Shown in pieces: positions 42,143 through 53,200 of a stretch of DNA of 64,000 bases. Numbering within the stretch: position 1 is the first letter of the stretch; every line of letters begins with the position of its first letter. Position numbers and translations under genes: made by a program. Location of the stretch: assembly GCA_028622995.1 (NCBI GenBank), contig JAJQJQ010000048.1, forward strand, positions 1,302,001 through 1,366,000, read 5' to 3'. Source of the stretch: Panagrolaimus kolymaensis (lineage: Eukaryota > Nematoda > Chromadorea > Rhabditida > Panagrolaimidae). The notes beneath the pieces were generated by a model, which made no database searches, was not told where the DNA came from, and was given only the letters and a program-made list of their open reading frames with translations.

Positions 42143-43122
42143 TTATTTTGCTGGCTTCTTGCACATAGCATACCAATTATTATTTATGTGAGAGTTGTCA
42201 TAACCTTTAGCTCCGATGATAGCTTATACGGCGGTAGTATCATTATGTGGTATTTGATGTTGATAGTTAGTCTCCCAGCCATCGTAATCTACAGGTGAAC
42301 CATCACTCCAAAACCATGTTTTTCCTTCATCTGTAGAATAAAGTCCTATCCAAATGCCAGACCAAACAATAGTAGTAGGATCTGTAAAAAAATTTAAATT
42401 TTTTTTTCAATAATTAAATCCTTGCATCTTAAAAATAAATCTTCTTCGTAGCTATGAATTGATGGAAGTTGAGCTCAAACACTTTCACAATATTTTTGCG
42501 CAGTTGTCCAATTTTGTTTAACTCCAACTAAATCACCAAAATTTATCCCATAACATGAATGAGATTTTTCAAAATAAAACCATCCAAGGCTACAGTTTTC
42601 AAATTCAGGATAATTTGGTGTAGCTGGAACTTCGCAAGCAAAAGGTTTTGGTTTGAAACAATCTTGTGCACTCCAATATCCATCATTTATTGATTGGGCA
42701 GCACAATTGGCTCCAGATATATTTTGTGGTTCTACATTTTTCCAATCACTGAAATCAAATGGAGTTCCATCGGTCCAACTCCAATTTCCACGAAACGTGA
42801 GGGAATTTGCACCAATCCAAAAATCTGTTTCAGTGCTATCCCGAAAGTATTTGCTTGCTTCTTCTAAAAATTCTGTACTTCAAAGAAAAAATTTTAATAA
42901 ATGTTTACGTGATAAAAGTGTATTTTCAAATCCATCATGGATCGAAGCTAAATGTCCTCCTGTTTGAATGCATCGTAATTCAGCATCAGCAAACCCAGTG
43001 GTTTCATTGAAAAACATGAAGCATTGGGAATTCCATGGAATTGTATTACTGGGACATGCACTTTCAGAAAACCCGAAAGCTAACAATAAAATAAAAATTA
43101 GGCTTAAAACAAAATAAGCCAT
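42143..43122 (-). pseudogene. Duplicate of the 5.1-6.1 kb lectin with two nonsense codons
   Basis: Exons on the minus strand are 43122-42909, 42863-42426 and 42381-42143. Their lengths (214, 438, 239) equal those of the gene at 5128-6105, and the protein is nearly the same (MAYFVLSLIFILLLAFGFSE, DFWIGANSLTF, DGYWSAQDC). Two lesions: TGA at 42475-42477 (a Gly codon in the paralogue, before AQLPSIHSY) and TAA at 42224-42226 (a Tyr codon in the paralogue, near VYTIIGAG). The GC-type donor of intron 2 is retained. The 3' flank is also duplicated, so this is a segmental copy. CTLD1 would still be made in full if the transcript escaped decay. Confidence 0.82.
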
Positions 43123-43343
43123 GGCTAATAATTGATAAAATTAAGAGAAATAAAAAAACTTTTTTTTCTTTTGAAAATTAATTGCTTTTTTATCTATGCT
43201 TTTTTTTATTTGTTTCTCGATGATAATAAAAAAAACTTGAAGTTATAAAATTTTATTTTATTGAATAAAAGTTCTTGGGAAAAAAAGAAGAGTAAAGGTT
43301 AAAGTACAAAAATAAAAAACAAAACGGAGTATAAATTAATTTA

Positions 43344-43502
43344 TTAAAAAGCCGGTTTTTTGCAGATGACATACCATTTTTCTGATATAATTTTCGGATA
43401 AAACCCATAATTTCCTATTGCAACATATGTAAGATTTGTTAGATAATGGGGATATCCAGGTGCCCAACTTATATAATCCAATTTTGTGCCATCGCTCCAA
43501 AT
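43344..43502 (-). pseudogene. Truncated last exon of a duplicated lectin (copy of 6332-6558)
   Basis: The minus frame reads WSDGTKLDYISWAPGYPHYL, TYVAIGNYGFYPKIIS, CKKPAF-stop, the end of the lectin at 6332-7311. Homology stops at 43502, inside the exon. It lies upstream of the duplicated lectin at 42143-43122, as in the original order, so both came in one duplication whose far edge is here. Confidence 0.75.
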
Positions 43503-44095
43503 ACTTGGTGAAACACAATGAAATCACAAATGTTTAATTCAAAAATTTAAATACAAAATTGATCTAATTTTTTCACACTAAATTCGAGATGAGTGAGAAA
43601 TTGACAAGTTTTTACAAAAGACTAATGTTCTAATGATCAAATTTTTTACAAAAGCATACACAATACAAAACAATAATACACAAACTAATTTAGAGATAGA
43701 AAAATGTATATGTAAACTATCACGTAGCATTGTAACACAAACTGCAGATATGCTTTTCCAAAAAAAAAATTAAAAAAAATCCAATGGAAGATTAAACAAA
43801 TGAACTTCAAATCTTTTTATGTATTTTTATGTTTGCAATGAATTTTGCTCATTTGTAATATTTTTAGTGTTTATGTTTGCATTTTTTTTTGTAGCAGAGA
43901 GCAAATGCGCAAAATATATTAATCTGATTTGTGAGGCTCAATAAAATCATATTTAAGCACCATTTAAAATATCCTTCCTGTTCATCACTTTTCCTGATAA
44001 CGACCACGGAAGCAGTAAATAAAAAGGGCTATAAACATTATAGTTTAAAAACAAAATTAAAAGGCTTGTTTTGTTCGAGTCAAATCAATATTATT
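43503..44095. other. Intergenic spacer, promoter side of the chimera
   Basis: AT-rich; no feature recognised. The right edge of the segmental duplication is at 43502. Confidence 0.4.
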
Positions 44096-47000
44096 ATGTT
44101 AAAGCTACAATTCAATACTTTGATTCTGTGTTTTTTAATCGCAGCTTTTATAAGCTTTGTAAATGGAACGAGTTTATGGGATTTGGTAATTAAAAAGGAA
44201 CAAGTTGTTTTAACTGTTGAATATCAAAATAGATATTTGAATGTTTGGCGTGAAGATAGTCATGGATATAGCAGGTAAATATTTTTGATACGTGCAAGCA
44301 GATAGATTGATGGTACTACCTAAAATAATTGACGATGTTGAAATCTATTCAAAACTTTTACAGTGGACTTTCACAATGTTATTAAATTTATTTTAGATTC
44401 TATGTAACTCCTCTGTGTGTTATCGATATTGACTCAATCAGTTGTAGCCGGGATGAATATTCCACAGAGCATCGAGATATTTTTGAAATTAATGTTAAAT
44501 TATGGGATAGAAAAGCTGCAGAAACCGTGAAAAAGGGTTTACAGCAGAAAAATATTTGTGCTGAAGTTTCTGATATTCTTCCTTTACCAATGCAAATGGT
44601 TCGAATTGGACTTGGAGGCAAAGACTTGATTCCTTATGTGGATAATGAATGGAGATCCAATCAACATCAACCACAAATTATGTCATTTGAGTTATATACA
44701 AGACATGAACATTTTTGTGATAAAATGGTAAAAGTTTTTATATTATCGCATTTGATTACATTCCATATATTTTAAGGTCCACGAAGTTAAAAATAATACA
44801 CATCGTTTTCTCAGAAATTTAAAACCTTACTTTGAATTTACAATGGTTGTCGGTCAACATGCTTCAAGGAACATAAACATTACTGGAAAAACTCTACAAA
44901 ATTCATCATTTTTTGCAGAACTTATGAATAAATATGCTGATAGAAATGGTAGAAAAAATACATCCTTGATAGCTTCAAAATGACAAATTTTAGGAATCGT
45001 TTATCTTCAATCCAAAGACCTCAACCGGCTATCTCGCGGACTTATTAACAAAGCAGTTTTTGAGGAAGAAGTTTCAACAGATTATATTTCAACAAATCAA
45101 GAACACCAAATTATTAATGAATTGTTAGATATTTTTAAAGAACAACACGTTCAATCGAATGAATTGACAAAAGAAGAATGGGATTCGGTTTTTTGGGATG
45201 ACATTTTTTCTAGACCTGATATTCAAACAGAATATTTTAATGAAGTTCTTAAACATGATGAAGGTGAAAATGTTTTCAAGTATAACGAAACAAAAGATAA
45301 GGAATTCCGCGAAGATATTTATAAAAGACATCATGGACACGAAGAAAAAAATAAATCAGGCGGTTTTGGATTTTCTATTTTTGGCTTTGGTGAGTTTGAA
45401 AATGGTAGTGCAAGTAAGCCTTTTTCGGCTTTTCACGAATCGCAGCGAATACCCTAATTATTTTTTTAAAATTATTAAATGCTTTTACTCTTTGCAAATT
45501 ACAAAATCTTATGCTTTCATTGAGAAAATAATATATAATAAGATTTTCCCGATGCAAAATATATTTAAACCTTTAAAATTGTCATTGAAATTAATTATTT
45601 TATAGGTTTTAATGCTAGTGGAAGCAGGTCAAAGATAACAAAAAATGAAAACGAAAACAATCATTCCATTGAAACGTAAGTTATTTAAATTTTCTTAAAA
45701 ATCATCCTTCCTAGTAATTTTCATTGTTCGTGCGGCCGTGCTCGGAAATCGATCATGGGAAAATTGAAAAGAAAATGAGAAAATTAGCATATATTTGAAA
45801 GAAATGTGGGAATAAGGAAGATTGCGTTTGCATTCCATGAAAATGATGTGGTGGAAGTGGTGTTTTTTTTTTCTTTCTTGAGGAAGCAATTGTTATTATC
45901 CAATGATCCAATAACAAGAAAGAGATCCAAGGCCCCAATTGTAAGGAAAAGTTCCAAGGAGTAAATAGCAATTTCGCATGCTATTGCTTCGTTTAAAGGG
46001 GCACTTTCACCTGGCTTACGACATGTTTTACCTCCTAGCACGAAATCCCCACACTTTTTTTTCGAAAAAAATTTCTAGAATTTTCTTTTTTTGAGAAATG
46101 TGTGGATTTCGTGCTAGGAGGTAAAACATGTCGTAAGCAAAAATTTGAGTCAGGTGAAAGTGCCCCTTTAAGGTATCGTTAATTTTGGAATTAATTGTCC
46201 AAGACCATGGAAAATTAAAAACTTAATTTTTATATCGCAATGAAACAAGTTACATCGCTGGCCGTAGGCCGGCGGAGCTTCTAGTTAATATTAATTGTGG
46301 TGACTTTTATTTTGTTTTAAAAAAGCTTTGGGTTGTCTAATTTTATTAAACTTTGGATGTTAGAATCACTATCACACGTGGGCACGGGGTGCGATTGGGT
46401 GCGATTATCGCACCCTGCTTCGTGCTCCGTGCCACTATTTTTGGAGCTTCGTGCCTCAAAATTTCAAAAATCTAATAGAAAAAAAATTTCGATGTGGTAA
46501 GAATGAAATTTTCCCAAAAAAATTTTCTTAAAAATTAACACGGTAGACCCTTTTGTATGTCTTGCTTCGTGCCCGAAAAATTTTTTTGTCGCACCCACCT
46601 GCCCACGTGTGCTCACTATCTATAGGTTTCACGGAAATTTTTTCTTTAAACGTTTAATATCTAAATACATATCAGAATCTATTTTTCCATTTAAAAAATT
46701 ATTACCACCAGTCAGACCAAGGCCAAAAACCAACACAAAAAAAGATGAAAACGCATTACTTTCTTTCAATTTTACAAATACCTATTTCAGAAAAAATGTA
46801 AATTCAATAAGCTCTGAAAAACTTCAAAAACATCTTCGAAAAGATAATGTTAATGTTAAATGGTCTGGAACGAAATTTACTCCAAAAGATTTGACTTTGT
46901 ATCGATTAAATACGAAAAATTTGAATTTATCCAACGAAGTTTATTTCAAAAGAGTTGTTGTTAGTAAACATCAAGAAACACAAAAAATTGAAATTAGTGC

Positions 47001-47572
47001 TGAGCCAAACCCGGTAAACGAAACAGAGAATGTTCTTGGAAACTGTACAGATGGATATTGGAGTTCACAAGATTGCTTCAACCCCAAACCTTTTGTTTGT
47101 GAAGTTTCTTCTGGGCCAACTTATCCAACTTCTTATAATTGCAGTCTTGGATGGACATATTTTCCATTAACTGGTTCGTGTTATGGTGTGGATAATGGCC
47201 AAAATTTAATAACATGGTCAACAGCGGAAAAATATTGTCAAAGTAAAGGTGCCCAATTACCTTCAATCCATAGCTATGAAGAAGATTTGTTTTTGCGAGG
47301 TAAATAACTTCAAATTTGTCATCAAAGAAAAAATCCTTTAAATTTTTTTAGCTTTTACATTCGTTTTTGAACAAGGAGTATGGTTGGGTCTTTATTCAAT
47401 TGATCAAACAAAAACATGGCTTTGGAGTGATGGATCGCAAGTGGATTATGTCAATTGGGCATGGAATGATACCAAACCTCAAGATGTTTATGTATGCCTT
47501 GGAAATGCTGGCTTTTATAATCAACCAAGTTCATATACTTGTTTTGTTATATGTAAAAAATCTGTAGTTTAA
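44096..47572 (+). CDS. Chimeric gene: secreted nematode protein fused to C-type lectin tail
   Basis: Exons 44096-44274, 44397-44727, 44777-44948, 44994-45389, 45606-45675, 46626-47299 and 47352-47572; all GT-AG, phases 2,0,1,1,2,1 consistent; 2043 nt, 680 residues. Signal peptide at the start (MLKLQFNTLILCFLIAAFIS). Residues 25 to about 460 form a large globular part of a type I associate with conserved uncharacterised nematode proteins (FEFTMVVGQHASRNI, VYLQSKDLNRLSRG, WSGTKFTPKDLTLYRLN). Without any stop or splice site, exon 6 changes at about 47040 from ETENVLG to NCTDGYWSSQDC, the end of a lectin CTLD1. It goes on through the linker into a complete CTLD2 (QLPSIHSYEEDLFLRG, WLGLYSIDQTKTWLW, CKKSVV-stop). 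The lectin's own signal peptide and most of CTLD1 are absent. The product would be secreted and carry one full CTLD. No lesion was seen. Confidence 0.75.
45996..46168. mobile_element. Mariner-like MITE in intron 5 of the chimeric gene
   Basis: Long inverted repeats start AAGGGGCACTTTCACC and end GGTGAAAGTGCCCCTT. The inner arms (TTACGACATGTTTTACC, then TCCTAGCACGAAATCC) are also matched, leaving a loop of about 40 bp. TA on both sides fits a Tc1/mariner-type target duplication. RNA from it would fold into a long hairpin. Confidence 0.85.
46373..46611. mobile_element. MITE with CACACGTGGGCA ends beside a splice acceptor
   Basis: 239 bp with ends CACACGTGGGCA and TGCCCACGTGTG. Flanking 8-mers ATCACTAT and CTCACTAT (46365-46372, 46612-46619) differ at one base. 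The right target copy ends six bases before the acceptor of exon 6 of the chimeric gene (AG at 46624-46625). It shares internal words (aatagaaaaaaaa, tcgatgtggtaa, gtaRACCCTTT) with the element at 49610-49848. Confidence 0.8.
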
Positions 47573-47819
47573 TAAAAATACATTTTTAATTGCTTTGCCA
47601 GAATTTTTATAAGCTTTTGATTTTAAGCTTAAAAAGTTGAAGGAAGGTATAACAAATTTTGTTGATAATACAAACACTTTTATTATGATGGTCTAATTTT
47701 TTTATTGTTATCATTTTTACGACAAAAAATTGTCGCTTGTTTCTTTAACTGCTTTTATTGATTCAACAAAGCAATTAAAAATAAATTCGCTTGTTTTCTT
47801 GTTTCCCTTAAAACTTGCA

Positions 47820-48757
47820 ATGTTAATTCTTTTAATTATTTTTTCTTTATTTCTTGTTTTCGTCAATAGTAAATGTCCAAATGGAAGTTTTGAATATCAG
47901 TAAAATTGCTACATATTCAATTCAAATGCCACAGGATTTGCAAAAGCTGAAATCATTTGCACCAAACTTGGAGGACATTTAGTTTCGATTCATGATGCCT
48001 TTACAAATGTTGTTTTGGACGTAATCATATCGATGAAATAAACAAATAAATTAAAATTATTTTCAGAAAATGGACCAGTAAGCAGCGTTGAAACTGATTT
48101 TTGGATTGGAGCAAATAGTCTTATGGCTCACGGAAATTGGAGCTGGACTGATGGAACTCCATTTGATTTTACTGATTTCAACAAAGGAGAACCTCAAAAT
48201 ATTTCAGGTTCGAATTGTGGAGCTTTATCTTTGACTGATGGATATTGGAGTGCTCAAGATTGTTTCAAAACGAAACCTTTTGTTTGTGAAGTCACTACAC
48301 CTCCTATCACGGCTCCTTCTCCAACTATCCCACCATTTGTAAACTGTACTGATGGATGGATTTATTTTCAACCTACTCATTCTTGTTATGGTGTCGGAGT
48401 TTATGGCTTATTAACAAATTGGACTACAGCTGAAAATTATTGCCAAAATCTCAATGCGCATTTACCATCAGTTCATAGTTTTGAAGAGTTTAGACTTCTT
48501 GAAAGTAAGAAAAAAATTTAAAGTTTTTAATGTTTCTCATACATTTTTTAGCATATTTATACATTGATTGGTATAGTCTTTGGACAGGCATATTCACGGT
48601 GGGTAGCGGCAGAAGTTGGAAAACATCCGATGGATCTCCAGCATATTTTGTTGCTGGCCTGGTATTAACTGATATGAGAAAACGACTGAATGATGAGAAT
48701 GTGAAAAAACTATTGTTTTTGAATTGTAATATTAAAGCTTTGAATTATGACTATTAA
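47820..48757 (+). pseudogene. C-type lectin with stop, frameshift and altered C-terminus
   Basis: Exon 1 starts at ATG 47820 (MLILLIIFSLFLVFVNS, CPNGSFEYQ). It is stopped by TAA at 47901-47903, one codon before the conserved NC, and is also one base short near its donor (about 48018), so it no longer splices in phase. Exon 2 (48067-48504) is fully open: DFWIGANSLMAHGNW, WTDGTPFDF, KGEPQN, DGYWSAQDC, CTDGWIYFQP, HLPSVHSFEEFRLL. Exon 3 (48552-48757) gives WTGIFTVGSGRSWKTSDGS and then leaves the family; the last cysteines and the CKK end are replaced by unrelated residues to 48757. It lies 250 bp downstream of the chimeric gene in the same orientation. Confidence 0.78.
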
Positions 48758-48829
48758 TTTGTTTTTTGTTGTTTGTTATTGTTAAATAAAAATTATGAAA
48801 AAATGTATGTATAATAAACAAAAAAAATT

Positions 48830-48970
48830 TTTTTTTGGAAATTCCGCTTCCGCATTCCGCTTTTGCGGAATTCCGCCTTTTTTTTTACTTCCGCTTTTGC
48901 GGAAGTGAATTTTAGAATTCCGCCTTCCGCGGAAGCGGAATTTTTTGCAATTCCGCGAAACCCTGGCCCA
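48830..48970. repeat. Repeated TTCCGC/GCGGAA words, palindromic
   Basis: ATTCCGC, CTTCCGC and their complements occur about ten times, forming short hairpins (TTCCGCttttGCGGAA twice). GC-rich against an AT-rich background. It is likely a small foldback element; edges are not clear. Confidence 0.55.
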
Positions 48971-50079
48971 GATCAACCAGCATAAATTGCAACCACCCAT
49001 GCCAACAAGAGAATGAAAAAGAAAAAGAGGAAAAGAAAAGAGAAAAGAAAGAGGGAAACGAATGACGAAATTTTTTATTTTTATTTTGCACTTTGATCGT
49101 TTCAAACATCAGCTTAGTTTGATGAGTTTAATAAAATTTCTATATATAACGAATATAATAAAAAGTCTAAAATCATGAAATGTTATAACAATTTTATTTT
49201 GCTAAGAAAAAATAAACAGTAAACAAAATGTTTTCCCTTCAATGATGAGCAGAAACATAGCCTCTAAGCTATCATGTCTTTATTCTATTCATTTTTCGAT
49301 TGTAAAATTAATAGAAAAAAATCTTTATTTTTGTCATAGAATTTTTTTACCACGTGATCAACCTTTTTTACGTCACTTTTGTCTAATTTTATGTAGTTAT
49401 TTTTTCGACCCGTTTTTTGATCTCTGATTTTAGGATCAAAAATAAAATTTGTTTGCTTTTTTCTTTTCCCTTCAGCTTTAAAAAATATTTGTTCGCAAAA
49501 GAGAAAAAAGAAGTAGCTGGCAAAGCTGCCAAAAAAAAGAACGTTGAAGCAAGGATTCTCTACCAATTTTTTTTTTGTGGGTTGAGATGAAGAAAAAAAA
49601 ATTGAAACAACATACATGGGCAACCCAGACGATTACAGACGATTATCGTCTTTTATGTAGCATGTAGCGCAAGGATTTTGGTCTATGTAGCGCAAAATTA
49701 GAGAAACCCAATAGAAAAAAAAAATCGATGTGGTAATTCCGAAAATTTGGGATATATTTTTTTGAAAAAATCAACAGGGTAAACCCTTTGCTCCTAATTA
49801 TGAAGCCTAAAATTTCGAAAATTGTCGTCTGGCCGTGCCCATGTATGTGACACAATCAAAATTAATCTTTGATTTATTTTGATATTGTTTCGAAAACTTT
49901 TGATGATTTAATAATTTTCATGTAATCAAGGAGGCTGAAGCGAAAATAAAACTGTGACTCAAGCTTTTTTATTTTTTGTTTTGTAACAAAATAAAGACAA
50001 AGTACACAACCCACTGAGTTAAACAAATTCTATTGGCAATGCTTTATTTTTATAAAATCGATAAAAAGTTTCTGGACTA
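48971..50079. repeat. Gene-poor repeat region including MITE 49610-49848
   Basis: 49610-49848 has ends ACATACATGGGCA and TGCCCATGTATGT and internal similarity to the element at 46373. No target duplication was seen. About 49349-49410 holds the conserved CACGTGATC...ACGTCACTTTTGTCTA...ATGTAG block. Open frames here are low complexity. Confidence 0.5.
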
Positions 50080-50247
50080 GTGAATCACCAAGTGGGAGAA
50101 AAAAAAGCAGCCAGTCGAATGTTTGTGGATCGCACTCGCTTTTTAATTAATCGATTGCCAAGAGACATTCAAATTGATGCTATTGAAATGAAATGCAATG
50201 CAGGACTATGTTCTGATCGAATGAACCACAATAAAATCCATCTCTAA
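50080..50247 (+). other. Coding-like remnant shared with about 53490-53620
   Basis: The frame reads KKAASRMFVDRTRFLINRLP, RDIQIDAIEMKCNAGLCSD to a stop at 50247. A similar stretch near 53500-53620 reads THFLFLINNRRNIQDCASKF. Both follow the CACGTGATC block by 0.5-0.7 kb, so they are parts of one repeated unit that may once have coded for a protein. Confidence 0.3.
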
Positions 50248-53200
50248 TCATTCAAATATGAATAAATTACTTTTCAGTGAAGTTTTTTTTTTACAATAGT
50301 TTTAGTATTTTTTGATAAAATGCTCATAGCAGTAAGGAAGTTAAAAAAAAGAAAATCAGACAACATATTTTCAAGTGATGCAATGTTATAATTGAAAGAC
50401 AAGACTTTTTGAAGCTTTGAAATTAATGTGTCTTGATTTTTATGGATTCTTGAAAATGCACCCATTTTTTGATTGAAGCAGTTTTTTTTAATAAAAATTT
50501 TACTAATGCATGAAATATTAACACATTTGTTTTTTAATTTTTTGAGTCCAGAAATTTATTGATTTTAAATGGCGTTTTGCGCCCTATCTGTATTTATTTC
50601 GATGGATGTCTTTCATCCTTTTTTTTCTTCTTCAAAAAAAGAATCAAAATAAAGAAGCGTTGGAACGACGCCGGTAGGAATCCATAATAAAAAAAGTTTA
50701 GTTTTTATTTTGCATGCGTCTGTCTAGTCTCTGGTCATTTGCCTTACACGACGGTGCATTTTTTTCTAAGCTAAAAAAAATCCCTCCTTTTGTGAAAAAA
50801 AAGGAAATTTACGCGGTGTTGTTTTTTTTTTATTTAGTCATTTGATGGCAGAGAACAAGCTAACAGCTCAGCACTACAATGGATTGCTAGGGTCGCTCGC
50901 TTGCTTCCGTCTTTGTTTTGATTTTTCGTATTTTTTTTTCTTCGTTATTTCTGCAATAAACTTTTTTATTGATTTGAACACCCATCAAATTTTTAAAAGG
51001 TCTGATAATTTTAGAAAAAAAATAATAGAAATTACATGGAAAGTAAAAAAAAAAAACTTTTTTTTCATTTTTTTGTATTTTAAAAAAATGTCCAATCTAA
51101 AAAATTATTTGTCGTACATTTTTTCATCCTCAAAATGTTGATTTTTTTCTCGGCAACCTGCCAGATATTTGCTTTGTCGAAAAAAAAGCTTAGCAAAGCT
51201 AAGTAGAAAAAGAGAAAATAAAATGCGGGCAATTTTTATGTCAAAAAAATAGGTGTTAATACTTTTTAAAGAAATAAAGCGTTAACATGTGGATTGAAAA
51301 TAATAATAATCAAACGAATTTGCTTTTTTTCGTTCAAAAAGCTATTTCCTTCTTTTTTGAATAAAATAAAAAAGCGGCGTTTTTTGCTGTCGCGGAGAAA
51401 AAAATGAGGCAATTGCCTGGCCAATTGCCAGCTTACTTGCTTGGTTTATTTCATTTTATTATTGATTAATCGAGCAATTAGATTTCATTTCTTAATTATC
51501 CTAACCACATCAGACAATATTTAAAAAACAAAAAGAGTTTGAAAACTGCTTTAAAATATTGAAACTTCCTTTTTTTTCTTGTTACGTTAAATAATTAAAT
51601 TGTTTAGAATTGTAACTTTTACTAGCATATCGCTTTTTTGGGGTGTTTTGTTTTTAAAATTTAATCTAAAAAGGCTAAAATTTGTTAAACTTACGTCATA
51701 CTTTTTTCGCGTCATTTTAAACATACCTGTCTTGATTACTTTTCCTTTAAATTAAAATTTTAAATCAGCCATCGATGAGTTTGTTATTTGATGTTTCTTC
51801 TTTTTTCATCTTTTCACCTTCTTCGAAAATTTATAATTCCCGTCATTTTTTTCACTCTTTTTTACCGTATCCAAAAAATTTTTATTTCGTTTTTTTTGTT
51901 GCGAGTATTTCATTTTTTTCTTTCATTTTTATTTGTTTTTTCTCTCGCTTTCGACCATGAAAACCTTGCTCACTATTTTTTCATCATTAAATAACAACAT
52001 CGCCGACGCTAGCTGCTCTTTTTCTTCTTCTTCACAGTATCCAAATATTTTTTTCTTCCCTTTTGCTTCGGTTCCTTCTCTCTATATTTTCTTTTCTTTT
52101 AGCGAAATTTTTTAGTATTGAAATCTTTGGTTGGTCTTTTTTGACCTCTATTTCTAATTTTTTCTGGAACAACTGCTTTTTTAGGCTAAACGCATGCTCG
52201 CCATTCATGTTCGACAAAGTTGAGAAAGTCACTTTGTTTTGTGGAAAAAGTGACCCTCCAAAATAAAAAACGCTGTTCAAGTTAAAAATAGCTTTTTTGT
52301 TTTCACTTTGCATTTTTTTCTTTCCTCAAAAAGCATTGCCCGTTAGATTTAGCTGCTGCACAACATTTTTGGAAGCTCTCTCAACGTTAACTCTATTTTT
52401 TCTTTGACGCTTCATTTTTGTTTTTGTTTTTTATTTTAGTTGCTTACTATTTTTTTTTAGAAAAAATACTTTCCTCTTGTATTTTTGTGAACTTTTTTTT
52501 AAACTTTTTTTTGACAAACAATAAATTAAAAATTTTTAAGGAAAGGAGATATTTTTTCTAAATTTCCCACTTCTCTATTCAAAAATAATAATAAAAATAG
52601 CTTTCTATCTACCATTTTTTTCGGGTTGTTCAACTCATCCCATCCAGGCCAGAGGAAGTGGCCAATTTCTTTTTCTGTCTTCTATTGACACAAACACGGA
52701 ACGAATGATGACTTCACGCGCGATTCTCCGAAAAAAAATTCCCGTATTTTTTTAGTTCAAAATATAAATTCCTCCGAAAAAATCAAGCTTGAAGTAAAAA
52801 TTCTTTCCGTTAATGACTAATTGTGGTCTTGTTGTTTTTATTTTAGAATGTGGGTTCTTTTTTATGTTTTAAATCTTTTTTTCATATAAATAAAAAAGTG
52901 TATGTTTCTTTACTTATTTTATATTATAGAAAACTTTATAAGAAAATACGCTGCTTCTGTTTCGTTCTTAATCCGATAGTAAATTTCCAAAAAAAATTTA
53001 CGGATTTATTTTTTACCACGTGATCAATTTTTTCTACGTCATTTTTGTCTATTTTTATGTAGTTATTTTTTCCCTTCCTTTTTTTGATCGTTGATGCTAG
53101 AAACAAAAATAATTGTTGTCTGATTTTTTTTCTCGGCAGTTAGGAAAATCATTTGCTCGTAAAAAAAAGGGAAGAAGAGTCATTGACAAAGCTGTCAAAA

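Noticed and set aside
44400..44621. Minus-strand 73-residue frame
   Set aside because: Antisense shadow of exon 2 of the chimeric gene.
46250..46285. Short GC palindrome (gccgtaggccggcgg)
   Set aside because: Too short and imperfect to assign as a terminator or regulatory site in a eukaryotic intron.
51775..52313. Phe/Ser-rich frames suggesting membrane proteins
   Set aside because: T-rich low-complexity repeat duplicated at 54.7 kb; frames are not conserved between the copies.
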